Origin: Algibacter luteus
GTDB taxonomy: Bacteria; Bacteroidota; Bacteroidia; Flavobacteriales; Flavobacteriaceae
Direction of reading: 5' to 3'
DNA: 64,000 nucleotides
Assembly (NCBI RefSeq): GCF_900141715.1
Contig: NZ_FQYK01000001.1
Location: forward strand, 310,001-374,000
This document shows positions 9,691 to 18,457 of this stretch, piece by piece. The position numbers and the translations under genes were made by a program. Under the pieces are notes generated by a model. It was not told the DNA's origin and did not search any database. It was given only the letters and a program-made list of their open reading frames with translations. How positions within the stretch are numbered: the first letter of the stretch is position 1; the number at the start of each line of letters is the position of its first letter.

Positions 9691-12111
9691 CTAATTTATA
9701 TTTAAATAGGTCCCCTTAAAACTTTGATTGAGAACCATAACTTGTAATTGTTCTTCATCTGAAAATCTTTCAACTTCTATGGATGCTTCGCCATTTGCCA
9801 TTTCAATCACTTCGCTTCCTGTTGGTGTGCCTTGACTTATTATGGCTTTTCCCCCATTTAAACATTGAAAATAAACACGCTCTTCATAATCTAAACATCT
9901 TAAACCATTTTTATCTAGAGCTGTTGCGGTAACTAAATATCTATTATTTTCCAATAACTTATAATCAAGTTTTAAAGCTGTAGCCTTTTCGTTTTTTGTA
10001 AATCTGTAATTAATATCTAACTTATCTTTTACTTCTTTACCATTTTTAGTTTTTCCGATGGAAACGAGTTTGTTTATACCTTCGTTAAAATTAATTGTCC
10101 AATTTAATCCTGCCGCTGGAAATGCTTTGGTATCTCTTTGTTTCACGCCTAAACTTTTCCCATTTAAAAACAATTCAACCTCTGGGCAATTACTATATAT
10201 ACTAATATCTCTTGATTTTCCTTTTGGACCTTGACGCTCTGTCCATGTATGAGACTCTATATATGTAAACGGGTCATCACTCCAATAGCTTTTAAAAACA
10301 TAAAAGGCATCCTTTGGTTTTCCGCTTCTATCCACTAGACCTTTTTGATTCATATAAGGAATGGCATTTTCTGGTCGTAATGGGGTGCCAAAATCTTTAA
10401 AAGCCCATTGTACATTACCTACAAAAGTAGAATCGTTTTCAGAGATTCGTAAGTGCCAATCGAATAAATCCACAATATAATTCTCGCTCCAATCGCCTAT
10501 TTGAGCAATATTTGCCACATCGGTTTGTACGATGGCTTCTTCCCAACCATCAGATTGAATTTGACCTTCTCCTGTAATTGGGTTTTCGGTATGTCTCCCT
10601 ACATGACTTGAACCACCATACTCGGCATGTAAAAAGTGTGGATATTCGGCTTTGTATTGATTTATTGCTTTTTGATAACTTTTATAGCTACCTGAATACC
10701 AACCAGACCAAATTGAAGGTGAAAAAACATCCACAATATGTGCGCCTTCATAATATTTTCTGATAGCCGTTTTTCTAGTTGGATCTAACTCATGAGCATA
10801 GGTATTGAGCTCCTCTAAAAATTCATTTATTTTTTCTCGATTATCGCCATTTTCAAAATCTGGTAGCCAATAAATTTCATTACCTAAGGACCATAAAATA
10901 ATACTGGGGTGATTATAATTTTGATTTATGATTTCCTTCAGCATGGTTTTAGTATTGGTTTTCCAAGCATCATTTCCAAGGCCTCCTCTACACCAAGGTA
11001 ATTCGTCCCAAACTAAAAGACCTAGTTCATCACAAGCCTTGTAAACTTCTGGGTCTTGAGGATAATGTGCTAAACGTACAAAATTAGCTCCCATGTCTTT
11101 AATAAGTTCCATGTCTGCCCTATGTTGTTCGTTACTCATCGCTGCACCAACACCAGCATGTTCTTCATGACGATGCGTACCTCGCAATAAGAGTCTTTTA
11201 CCGTTAAGATAAAACGCACCGTAATCTTTAAATTCAAACCATCTAAAGCCTACTTTATCTGAAATTTGATCTAAAATTGTTTTGTTATTATCAAGTAAAG
11301 CGACTTCAATAGTATATAAATTAGGGTTATCAGTATCCCATAATTTTGGATTTTGAATAGCATCAAAGGTTATTTTAGCTGAATTATTTACAACAGTAAA
11401 TTCATCCTCAGCAATAGCTTTTCCCTGATTATCTTTTAATGTTACTTTTATTATTGAGGATTCGTTTCCGTTAATAACATCTACTGTACCCTCTAAGGAT
11501 GCACTTTCAATGGATACTTTTGGAGTTGTATATTTTAAGTTTGATAAATGTGTTTTTGGTTTTGTTTGCAGCCAAACATCTCTTGTAATGCCTCCAAAAA
11601 TGAAGAAATCACTTTTTTGTGATGGTATAATTTCTGGATCGTAACTATTATCTGCTCTTACAAGAATTTCGTTATCTCCGTTTTTGATTGCTCCAGAAAT
11701 ATCAACAGTAAAACCAATATAACCGCCAATATGCGATCCAACTTTGTTTCCGTTTACAAAAATTTCTGAAGTTATATTTATGCCTTCAAAATACAATTGG
11801 TAAATTTTATTTGAATTTATTTGAGCAATATTTATCGTTTTTTTATACCAACTTCCACTTCTGCGATATCCCGGAATTACATCTGTTGCATCTAGGCTAT
11901 TCCAAGAATGTGGTAAGTTTGTTTTTTGCCAATTTTCAGCTTTTAGTGCATCAGAGACATTTTTTGTATTGTTTTCTGAATACAACCAATTCTCATTAAT
12001 GTTTGTTTCAATTCGTTCTGAATTTTCACTGTTATCAACATTATTTTGACAAGACGAAATAAATAAGCAAAGTATAAAAGCGATTGCTATTTTAAATATT
12101 TTGAATTTCAT
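9691..12111 (-). CDS. Glycoside hydrolase family 2 (beta-galactosidase/beta-glucuronidase-like), lipoprotein
   Basis: An 806-residue GH2 enzyme that removes a beta-linked sugar by the retaining mechanism. The lipobox ISSC puts it on an outer or periplasmic membrane face. Domain order is a sugar-binding jelly roll (about 35-190), an immunoglobulin-like domain (about 195-290), the TIM-barrel catalytic domain (about 295-600) and C-terminal beta-domains with a DUF4982-like look. The acid/base is Glu412 in WSLGNEIYW and the nucleophile is likely Glu497 in HAEYGG. RGTHRHEEHAGVG near residue 310 is the usual GH2 substrate-binding stretch. It lies 49 bases after GH88 and one base before the lyase gene. 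In this setting it probably trims a neutral or uronic side sugar; substrate specificity cannot be read from sequence. Confidence 0.92.
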   Translation of the reverse strand: MKFKIFKIAIAFILCLFISSCQNNVDNSENSERIETNINENWLYSENNTKNVSDALKAENWQKTNLPHSWNSLDATDVIPGYRRSGSWYKKTINIAQINSNKIYQLYFEGINITSEIFVNGNKVGSHIGGYIGFTVDISGAIKNGDNEILVRADNSYDPEIIPSQKSDFFIFGGITRDVWLQTKPKTHLSNLKYTTPKVSIESASLEGTVDVINGNESSIIKVTLKDNQGKAIAEDEFTVVNNSAKITFDAIQNPKLWDTDNPNLYTIEVALLDNNKTILDQISDKVGFRWFEFKDYGAFYLNGKRLLLRGTHRHEEHAGVGAAMSNEQHRADMELIKDMGANFVRLAHYPQDPEVYKACDELGLLVWDELPWCRGGLGNDAWKTNTKTMLKEIINQNYNHPSIILWSLGNEIYWLPDFENGDNREKINEFLEELNTYAHELDPTRKTAIRKYYEGAHIVDVFSPSIWSGWYSGSYKSYQKAINQYKAEYPHFLHAEYGGSSHVGRHTENPITGEGQIQSDGWEEAIVQTDVANIAQIGDWSENYIVDLFDWHLRISENDSTFVGNVQWAFKDFGTPLRPENAIPYMNQKGLVDRSGKPKDAFYVFKSYWSDDPFTYIESHTWTERQGPKGKSRDISIYSNCPEVELFLNGKSLGVKQRDTKAFPAAGLNWTINFNEGINKLVSIGKTKNGKEVKDKLDINYRFTKNEKATALKLDYKLLENNRYLVTATALDKNGLRCLDYEERVYFQCLNGGKAIISQGTPTGSEVIEMANGEASIEVERFSDEEQLQVMVLNQSFKGTYLNIN

Positions 12112-12160
12112 GTTTTTTTGAAAAGTTAGTGGCTAATTATATTTTGCAGTTTGTCTATTC

Positions 12161-13333
12161 CTAATTTTCAAGTGCATTCAATCTTAATAATGCTTCTAAA
12201 AAATAGTAATCTCCGTAAACTATAGGTTCGTTCATTTCCGATCTTTTAGACCAATCTCCAAAACTATGATCTAGAATAAAGGGAATATCAATATCTGAAG
12301 ATAAAATGTAATCTGCGGTTTGAACATTTTTTAAGAATTTTTTACTGTAATTAATATATGTTTCATCATTAGTGTAACGATATAATTCTATTAATGCTGA
12401 TGCTACAATAGCACCTGCTGAAACATCTCTTGATTCATTTGGAATGTTTGGCGCATCAAAATCCCAATACGGAATGCCGTCTTCAGGTAAATTTTTATGA
12501 TTTAAAAAGAAAGCAGCAGTTGCCTTTGCTCTGTTAAGATATTTTTCATCTTTTGTATATCTGTAAGCCATTGTATAACCATAAATAGCCCAACCTTGAC
12601 CACGTGCCCAAGAAGAATTATCAGCAACACCTTGATGTGTTACTTTTAATCTTGGTTGATGAGCAATGGTATCGTAATCTAAAACATGCCAGGTGCTACC
12701 ATTAGGTCTGAAATGATTCTTCAAAGTTGTATTGGCATGGGTTACTGCTATTTTATGATACGTACTATCGCCTGAAATTATAGTGGCTTCAAAAAGTAGT
12801 TCTAAGTTCATCATATTATCTATGATTACAGGAAATTGCCATTTATCTCTATTAAAATCCCAAGAACGAATACTTCCTATCTTTTCATTAAAACGAGAAC
12901 TTAATATTTGTGCACTTTTAACAATAACATCTTTGTAAGCTTGATTATCTTCAAATTTTAAACCTTGACCAAAACTATTAAAGACTTTAAATCCCATATC
13001 GTGCGTTCGATCATTAAACTTTTCTTTTTCTATAAATACTGTCCATAGTTGTGCTCGTTCTTTATAGGCTTCATTTCCAGTTAACTCATAAATTTGCCAA
13101 AGATTTCCCGCGAAAAATCCACTAGTCCAATCTTTTGAAGGTACTTTTTTTATTTGTTTGGATTCATGCGAATAACTTCTTGGAAACGCTAAGGAATCCA
13201 ATGGGTAATCTAATAGTTTTTGGTATCTTTTTTCTAATTCAGCATGTGCATGAAATTCTTCTTTTTTTTCGGTATTACAAGAAACTAAAAAACTTAATGA
13301 TATAAAGAATAGTTTAAAGGAGTTTATTTTCAT
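12161..13333 (-). CDS. GH88 unsaturated glucuronyl hydrolase, lipoprotein
   Basis: This enzyme removes the 4,5-unsaturated uronic acid that a polysaccharide lyase leaves at the non-reducing end; the product rearranges to 5-keto-4-deoxyuronate, the KduI substrate. The start is the ATG at 13333; an in-frame TTG at 13345 would add only four residues. The lipobox is LVSC. The two expected catalytic aspartates are Asp112 (THDMGF) and Asp172 (IDNMMNLELL), about 60 residues apart as in characterised members. WTSGFFAGNLW and SSWARGQGWAIYG are further family signatures. Length (390 residues) is normal. It is the first gene of the GH88-GH2-lyase operon, with a promoter-like TACATTTG box and an upstream inverted repeat shared with the SusC promoter at 18118. 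The lipoprotein signal suggests it acts outside the cytoplasm. Confidence 0.94.
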   Translation of the reverse strand: MKINSFKLFFISLSFLVSCNTEKKEEFHAHAELEKRYQKLLDYPLDSLAFPRSYSHESKQIKKVPSKDWTSGFFAGNLWQIYELTGNEAYKERAQLWTVFIEKEKFNDRTHDMGFKVFNSFGQGLKFEDNQAYKDVIVKSAQILSSRFNEKIGSIRSWDFNRDKWQFPVIIDNMMNLELLFEATIISGDSTYHKIAVTHANTTLKNHFRPNGSTWHVLDYDTIAHQPRLKVTHQGVADNSSWARGQGWAIYGYTMAYRYTKDEKYLNRAKATAAFFLNHKNLPEDGIPYWDFDAPNIPNESRDVSAGAIVASALIELYRYTNDETYINYSKKFLKNVQTADYILSSDIDIPFILDHSFGDWSKRSEMNEPIVYGDYYFLEALLRLNALEN

Positions 13334-13361
13334 AATAAAATTCAAATTATGTTAGCACTCT

Positions 13362-13397
13362 CAAATGTATTTCAATTTTCAAAAACAGAAATACAAA
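13362..13397 (-). promoter_or_regulatory. Putative Bacteroidota promoter of GH88
   Basis: Read on the minus strand, a perfect TAnnTTTG -7 box (TACATTTG, 13369-13362) is preceded, 24 bases upstream, by TTTG (13397-13394) as -33 element. The spacing is slightly long for the consensus. The -7 box is 28 bases from the GH88 ATG at 13333. Confidence 0.45.
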
Positions 13398-13402
13398 AAA
13401 GG

Positions 13403-13416
13403 GTGCAAAATTGTAC
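13403..13416 (-). promoter_or_regulatory. Inverted-repeat regulator site upstream of the GH88 promoter
   Basis: The plus-strand sequence GTGCAAAATTGTAC is a near-perfect inverted repeat (GTnCAA, two-base spacer, TTGTAC). An almost identical element, GTATAAAATTGTAC, lies at 18245-18258 upstream of SusC. In both places the element sits 32-33 bases upstream of the -7 box, just beyond the -33 box, the usual place for an activator. The HTCS regulator is the likely, unproven ligand. Confidence 0.5.
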
Positions 13417-13466
13417 ATCATTGTGCCATTATAATTAACAAAGCACTTAATTTACCGCTATTAAAT

Positions 13467-13506
13467 AAAATTGGGTTTACGACTTAAAAGTTGTAAACCC
13501 AATTTT
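13467..13506 (-). terminator. Intrinsic terminator after the SusC-SusD pair
   Basis: A 17-base stem (13467-13483 with 13490-13506) containing one G-T wobble surrounds the loop TTAAAA and ends in a T-run on either strand. It lies 40 bases past the SusD stop at 13547 and should separate SusCD from the GH88 operon. Confidence 0.8.
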
Positions 13507-13546
13507 ATAATTGTAATAATCGATAAATTTATCAATTAACTATTTT

Positions 13547-15064
13547 CTAATACCCTGGATTTTGAGGCAATAAGTTAGGATTTCTTGCTAACTCATCAGA
13601 AAGTAACGGGAATAAATAATCTCGGGTAGCATCAAAATTTGGCTTTGCTCCTTCTAATCCTGAATCACTAAACACTTGTGCACCCATTCTTCTTCTAGCA
13701 ATATCATACCATCTTTTAAACTCAAAGGCAAGTTCCCACTTACGTTCTTCTAAAACCATTGTTCTAAAATCATCTTGTGACAATCCGGAAACATCTGCTG
13801 GAAACATAGATCCATTACCACTTCTAGCTCTAGCTCTTACTCTATTTACATAACCTTCAGCTTCAGATGAACCTGGTGAAGTTTCGTTCAACGCTTCTGC
13901 CGCTATTAACAGCACCTCTGCATAACGCATCATCATATAATTTGTTTCAGAACCTCTGCCATTTCCTGTAGCTGTTGTTCCAATAGCGCGTGTATATTTT
14001 GCAATATGCGGTCTATTCACACCTCTACCAGCACCACTTTCTTTAAATACAGTATAAGGTTGAGTTACCCCGTTAAAAACTCCTGTTGTATCTAAACTAA
14101 CTGCTTTTCTATAATCTCTACCATCCCATCTATTATAAACTTCAAGAGAAGGAACACCAACAGACCAACCACCTCCAAGACCGTACTGCTCGTCATCTCT
14201 AAGACCTGTTAATGCTGCTTGATAATCTCTTCCATCATCACCATTACTGGCCCCAATAAAATCTAATAAAAATATAGGTTCTTTAGAACTATTTGATTTC
14301 GACGAATCAAATAAATCCTGAAAATCTGGTTCTAAGCCTAAATTATACGTTCCCTCATTATCAATAACTCCTTTAGCTTCTGCATAGGCGTTTGGGAAAT
14401 CTCCCATGGTTAGATACACCAAAGCTAAATAAGAATGTGCTGCTGATTTAGCAGGTATTGATCGAGCTACCTGTGTATTTGGCAACCATGTTTTTGCAAA
14501 CTGTAAATCGGCAATAATATTTGCATAAACCTCAGCAGCTGGCGTTTTGCTTATAGCACTTGCTGCAGCCAAATCTTTTACTGGTTCAGTTATATAGGGT
14601 ATATCTCCAAATTGTCTTACTAAATGGAAATAAGCAAAAGCTCTTGCAAAATAAGCTTGAGCCGTAACTGGGTTTTTTATTTCATCAGCTGCTCCCACAT
14701 CTTCCGCCCCTGCAATAGCTTGATTAGCAGCAGCTATCATTTGATAAACTCTAAGCCAATAACCGTCAATCATTCCATTATCTGCTTGAACGGTAAAGAC
14801 ATCATGATCAATTCTTCTTGACGACGTAGTTGGATCACCAATGGCAACCATATCACCACGTAACATAAGAGTTAAAGACATTTTTCTACCCCAAAAATCT
14901 TCATGAGTCATATGCCCGAAAGCTGCATTTGCCGCCGTTTGTATATCATTTGTGGTCTTAAAAAACCCATCTGGAGCTAACAAACCTATAGGCTCTTCTT
15001 CCAAATCCGAACATCCTAATATTGATAACCCTACCAATAAGAATAAATATTTATATGTTTTCAT
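13547..15064 (-). CDS. SusD/RagB-family nutrient-binding outer membrane lipoprotein
   Basis: A 505-residue surface glycan-binding lipoprotein, partner of the SusC encoded 24 bases upstream. The signal peptide ends in ILGC (lipobox Cys about residue 18) followed by SDLEEEPIGLLAPDGFFKT, a typical SusD start. The helical TPR-like body includes AQAYFARAFAYFHLVRQFG, the conserved SusD motif. The C-terminal signature is LEERKWELAFEFKRWYDIARR, ending LLPQNPGY. Length is normal for the family. It is followed by a strong terminator, so SusC-SusD form one unit. It is not closely similar to the other SusD in the window, which suggests that the two pairs bind different fragments. Confidence 0.96.
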   Translation of the reverse strand: MKTYKYLFLLVGLSILGCSDLEEEPIGLLAPDGFFKTTNDIQTAANAAFGHMTHEDFWGRKMSLTLMLRGDMVAIGDPTTSSRRIDHDVFTVQADNGMIDGYWLRVYQMIAAANQAIAGAEDVGAADEIKNPVTAQAYFARAFAYFHLVRQFGDIPYITEPVKDLAAASAISKTPAAEVYANIIADLQFAKTWLPNTQVARSIPAKSAAHSYLALVYLTMGDFPNAYAEAKGVIDNEGTYNLGLEPDFQDLFDSSKSNSSKEPIFLLDFIGASNGDDGRDYQAALTGLRDDEQYGLGGGWSVGVPSLEVYNRWDGRDYRKAVSLDTTGVFNGVTQPYTVFKESGAGRGVNRPHIAKYTRAIGTTATGNGRGSETNYMMMRYAEVLLIAAEALNETSPGSSEAEGYVNRVRARARSGNGSMFPADVSGLSQDDFRTMVLEERKWELAFEFKRWYDIARRRMGAQVFSDSGLEGAKPNFDATRDYLFPLLSDELARNPNLLPQNPGY

Positions 15065-15088
15065 TATATATGTTTTTGTATTTATTGA

Positions 15089-18000
15089 TTAAAATTTTAG
15101 ATTAACACTGAAGTTCACAGATTTGACAGTTGGGTAATTTCCAAAATCAAAACCATTAGTTGTATTACTTGCAGAACTTCCCTGACCAACAACGCCGTAA
15201 CTCACTTCTGGATCTAAACCAGAATAATCGGTAAAAGTTAATAAATTCTGTGCACTTATAGATAATCGAACATTATCCATCCCTAGCTTGTCAGTGATAT
15301 TTGAAGGCAAATTATAACCTAAAGCTATATTTTTTAATCTAATATAACTTCCATCTTCTACAAAACGAGAACTAATCTGTTTTCCTCTGAGTGCAGCTCG
15401 TGGAATATTAGTATCTGTGTTCGTAGGAGTCCATGAGTTTAATATATCTCTGGTAGCATTCGAATCTCCATTAAACAACTGTACATTTGTTAGATTCATA
15501 ACATCTCCTCCTTGAGAACCTTGAAAAAAGATATTTAAATCAAAGTTTTTATAAGAAAAGTTGTTGGTAAAACCAAATGTCCAATCTGGATTAGGATCTC
15601 CTATTATTTTTTGATCATCTCCTGGTGTGATACTACCATCACCATCTATGTCAGTAAATAATTGATCACCTGCTACAGCTCCTGATAAGGTAGCTGTTCC
15701 TGCTGGTAACGCACCGCCTTGGTAAACACCTTGGTATTCAAATCCCCAAAAAACGCCCACTGCTTCACCTTCTCTTAAAATATGTGTACGTGGTATATTA
15801 AAATACCCTGGTGAAGCATCTTGGAATATATCTTGACCATTTAATAAGGTAACAAACTCATTTTTGTTTGTAGACCAGTTAAAATCTGTTGTCCAACTAA
15901 AATTTTCGTTACTTATATTTCTTGTATTTAAAGATATTTCAAATCCTTTGTTATTTACTTCACCTACATTTCTTAAACTAGCTGCAGTTAAAAAACCTAA
16001 ATATTGTGGCTGACTAGAATCTTCGATTATTAAATCTTTGGTATCTATATTATAATAATCCAATGAAAGTGAGATTTTATTATTGAATAATCCTAAATCT
16101 AAACCAATATTTGTTTGGTATGAAGATTCCCATTTTAAATCTGGATTAGCAACTTGATTTGGTGTTACGTTAATTACCGTTGTACCATTAATAGGTGTAA
16201 AAACTGAACCGAAGCTTGCTAAAGATTGGTAAGCCGCAATAGCTTGATTACCAGTTACACCGTAACTAGCTCTTAATTTCAAATTCGAAATTTTATCATG
16301 ATCTTTTAAAAACTCTTCATTTGATATTTTCCAACCTATCGCTCCTGATGGAAAAATAGCATACTTTTCATTTTCAGCAAAGTTAGAAGCTCCATCTCGT
16401 CTTACTGTAGCTGTAAGTAAATATTTGTCATCATAGTCAAAATTCAGTCTACCAAATTGAGATTGTATTTCTGTTTCAGAGTAAGATGATGTAGGTATTA
16501 ATTGAGTTGAACCAGACTGTAAATTATAAAAAGAAAAAGAATCAGAAGTAAACCCTTGAGCACCTGCTGAAAATCTATCCGTAGATGTTTTTTGATAAGA
16601 ATAACCTCCTAATAATGTTAAATTTCCTTTGCCTATTTCTTTATTATAAGTTAAGTAATTCTCGCTTAATACAGTTGTTCTTTTGAAATTTTCAATTGTA
16701 GCTCTTCCTCCTACGCCAGATCCAGCTGTAACTACTAAAGTAGATGGTCTAAACACACCCGCGTTTCCATTAGCTGTACTAAAACCAAAAGTCGTTTTAA
16801 AAGCAAGATCTTCAAAGATATCATAATTGGCATATAAATTTGCTCTATAATTATCTGTTTTCGTTTCGTTTACCCCTTCAGTAGCAATAGCATAAGGGTT
16901 ATCAACATTATCACCTACAGAATTTATTGTATTTACGCCGTTAGCATCTTGTATTGGTTGATCTGGTGCAAATCTAAACATTAATGAAATGACATCATCT
17001 CCACCTCCATTTGCAGTTTCACCAGTTGATTGTGTAGGAACACCAGCTTTAGTTCCTCTACTACCAAATAGATTCATACCTAATTTCAATTTTTCTGTTA
17101 CTTGTGCATCAACATTTGATAAAAAAGATATTCTTTCAAATTCAGAATTTATAACAACACCTTCTTGCTTAAAATAAGTAGCTGAAGTATAAAAATTTAC
17201 ATTATCACTTCCTCCTGAAAAAGAAAATTGATGATTCTGTGTACTACCCGTTCTATATAATAAGTCTTGCCAGTCTGTATTTGCAGGACCTTGAACATAC
17301 CCAGGGTTTATTGCAGTCTGGTAGCTCGCAAATTCATCAGCGTTTAACAAATCAAGTTCGTTTGCTGTGTTTTGAACAGAATAATTAGAATTAAATTCAA
17401 CCGATAATTTGCCTTTTCTACCCTTCTTGGTCGTTACTAAAACAACTCCATTTGAACCTCTAGAACCATATATTGCTGTTGCTGATGCATCTTTTAATAC
17501 TTCCATAGATTCTATGTCGTTTGGCTGTGGCATTGACGCACCCACAAATCCATCTACAACAATTAGTGGTGCACTACTAGCATTAATAGATGTATTACCT
17601 CTGATTTTAATATTGATTGGTGCTCCTGGTTCACCTCCATTATTAGATTGAACAACAACACCTGCTGCTCGTCCTTGCAACGCCTGTGCAGCATCTAGAA
17701 CAGGAAATGCATTTAATTCTTCAGATTTCACAGAAGATACAGAACCAGTTATATCACTCTTTTTACGAGCACCATAACCTACAACTACCACTTCGTCTAA
17801 TGCAGCTAAATCTTCAACTAATACGACATTTAGAGCATTAGAATTACCAATAGCAACTTCTTTAGTTTTGTAACCTATGTAACTAAATACTAATGCAGCA
17901 TCATTATCATTTACATTAATTGTATAGTTACCATCAAAATCTGTAGATGTACCATTACTAGTTCCTTTAACAATAACATTTACGCCCGGTAAAGTCATTC

Positions 18001-18118
18001 CATCTGCCTCTGCAGTTACAGTACCCGTTATAGTTTTTTGCTGTGCATTAACATTAAATGCAAAACAAAAACCTATTATTAATAGGATTGTGTTTTTTAA
18101 GCTTTTAGTTTTTTTCAT
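15089..18118 (-). CDS. SusC/RagA-family TonB-dependent oligosaccharide transporter
   Basis: A 1009-residue TonB-dependent outer membrane channel with a signal peptide (MKKTKSLKNTILLIIGFCF, ending NVNAQ). The N-terminal regulatory-like domain has TLPGVNVIVKGTSNGTSTDF and FSYIGYKTKEV. It is followed by LDEVVVVGYGARKKSDITGS, the plug (LIVVDGFVGAS, EVLKDASATAIYGSRGSNGV) and the barrel, which ends in VNFSVNLKF. It is the textbook form of the family, unlike the atypical copy at 76-3099. A promoter-like region and an inverted repeat shared with the GH88 promoter lie upstream, downstream of the HTCS gene. It should import the products of surface depolymerisation into the periplasm. Confidence 0.97.
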   Translation of the reverse strand: MKKTKSLKNTILLIIGFCFAFNVNAQQKTITGTVTAEADGMTLPGVNVIVKGTSNGTSTDFDGNYTINVNDNDAALVFSYIGYKTKEVAIGNSNALNVVLVEDLAALDEVVVVGYGARKKSDITGSVSSVKSEELNAFPVLDAAQALQGRAAGVVVQSNNGGEPGAPINIKIRGNTSINASSAPLIVVDGFVGASMPQPNDIESMEVLKDASATAIYGSRGSNGVVLVTTKKGRKGKLSVEFNSNYSVQNTANELDLLNADEFASYQTAINPGYVQGPANTDWQDLLYRTGSTQNHQFSFSGGSDNVNFYTSATYFKQEGVVINSEFERISFLSNVDAQVTEKLKLGMNLFGSRGTKAGVPTQSTGETANGGGDDVISLMFRFAPDQPIQDANGVNTINSVGDNVDNPYAIATEGVNETKTDNYRANLYANYDIFEDLAFKTTFGFSTANGNAGVFRPSTLVVTAGSGVGGRATIENFKRTTVLSENYLTYNKEIGKGNLTLLGGYSYQKTSTDRFSAGAQGFTSDSFSFYNLQSGSTQLIPTSSYSETEIQSQFGRLNFDYDDKYLLTATVRRDGASNFAENEKYAIFPSGAIGWKISNEEFLKDHDKISNLKLRASYGVTGNQAIAAYQSLASFGSVFTPINGTTVINVTPNQVANPDLKWESSYQTNIGLDLGLFNNKISLSLDYYNIDTKDLIIEDSSQPQYLGFLTAASLRNVGEVNNKGFEISLNTRNISNENFSWTTDFNWSTNKNEFVTLLNGQDIFQDASPGYFNIPRTHILREGEAVGVFWGFEYQGVYQGGALPAGTATLSGAVAGDQLFTDIDGDGSITPGDDQKIIGDPNPDWTFGFTNNFSYKNFDLNIFFQGSQGGDVMNLTNVQLFNGDSNATRDILNSWTPTNTDTNIPRAALRGKQISSRFVEDGSYIRLKNIALGYNLPSNITDKLGMDNVRLSISAQNLLTFTDYSGLDPEVSYGVVGQGSSASNTTNGFDFGNYPTVKSVNFSVNLKF

Positions 18119-18204
18119 TAGTTTAATTTTGAGTTAATTTTAAATTTTAGTTTTAATAGTTTCCATTTTTAATTTCCATGTATTCTTTGATTTTTTATAA
18201 GTTA

Positions 18205-18240
18205 TAAAGTTAGATTAATAGTAAGTTTTAAAAATTCAAA
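18205..18240 (-). promoter_or_regulatory. Putative promoter of SusC-SusD
   Basis: On the minus strand the box TAACTTTA (18212-18205) matches TAnnTTTG in seven of eight positions; TTTG (18240-18237) stands 24 bases upstream, the same spacing as at GH88. It would leave a leader of roughly 80 bases. Confidence 0.35.
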
Positions 18241-18244
18241 ATTG

Positions 18245-18258
18245 GTATAAAATTGTAC
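18245..18258 (-). promoter_or_regulatory. Inverted-repeat regulator site upstream of SusC
   Basis: The plus-strand sequence GTATAAAATTGTAC is a near-perfect inverted repeat differing at two bases from the element at 13403-13416. It lies 32 bases upstream of the putative -7 box, matching the GH88 layout. It is a candidate target of the HTCS encoded just upstream. Confidence 0.5.
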
Positions 18259-18300
18259 AAATACTAATTTCATGAACCATGAATATTTGAAAAATAAAAC

Positions 18301-18323
18301 TGGTTTTCCAAATTGGTTGACCA
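18301..18323 (-). promoter_or_regulatory. Two adjacent TGGTTnnCCA inverted repeats
   Basis: TGGTTTTCCA (18301-18310) and TGGTTGACCA (18314-18323) follow each other with 13 bases between centres; the second extends to TTGGTTGACCAA (18313-18324). The form resembles operators of FadR-type GntR regulators, such as the E. coli UxuR/ExuR box AAATTGGTATACCAATTT. No FadR-type protein is encoded in the window. Confidence 0.35.
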
Positions 18324-18457
18324 AATATACATAAAAAGATTTAAAATCAAATAATTAATTTTCGAGAAATTATTCGCTAGACAAATAATCCGATTTGAAC
18401 TTTTAGAATGGGATGTTTAAAATTGTTATTAAATAGCTAAAGTTAAAAACAAATTAA

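Larger units (their letters stand above)
18119..18457. other. Intergenic regulatory region between the HTCS gene and SusC
   Basis: This 339-base AT-rich gap holds a promoter-like pair (18205-18240), the inverted repeat 18245-18258, and two adjacent TGGTTnnCCA elements (18301-18310, 18314-18323). No strong terminator after the HTCS stop was recognised; only a weak ATTATT/AATAAT pairing is seen near 18370-18390. No open frame or RNA was found. Confidence 0.6.

Noticed and set aside
8514-13333. Reading the main locus as a standard alginate locus
   Set aside because: The PF05426-type lyase alone suggests it, but kduI/kduD, GH88 and uxaC-uxuB-uxuA indicate glucuronate, and no alginate-type DEH reductase or KdgF is seen here.
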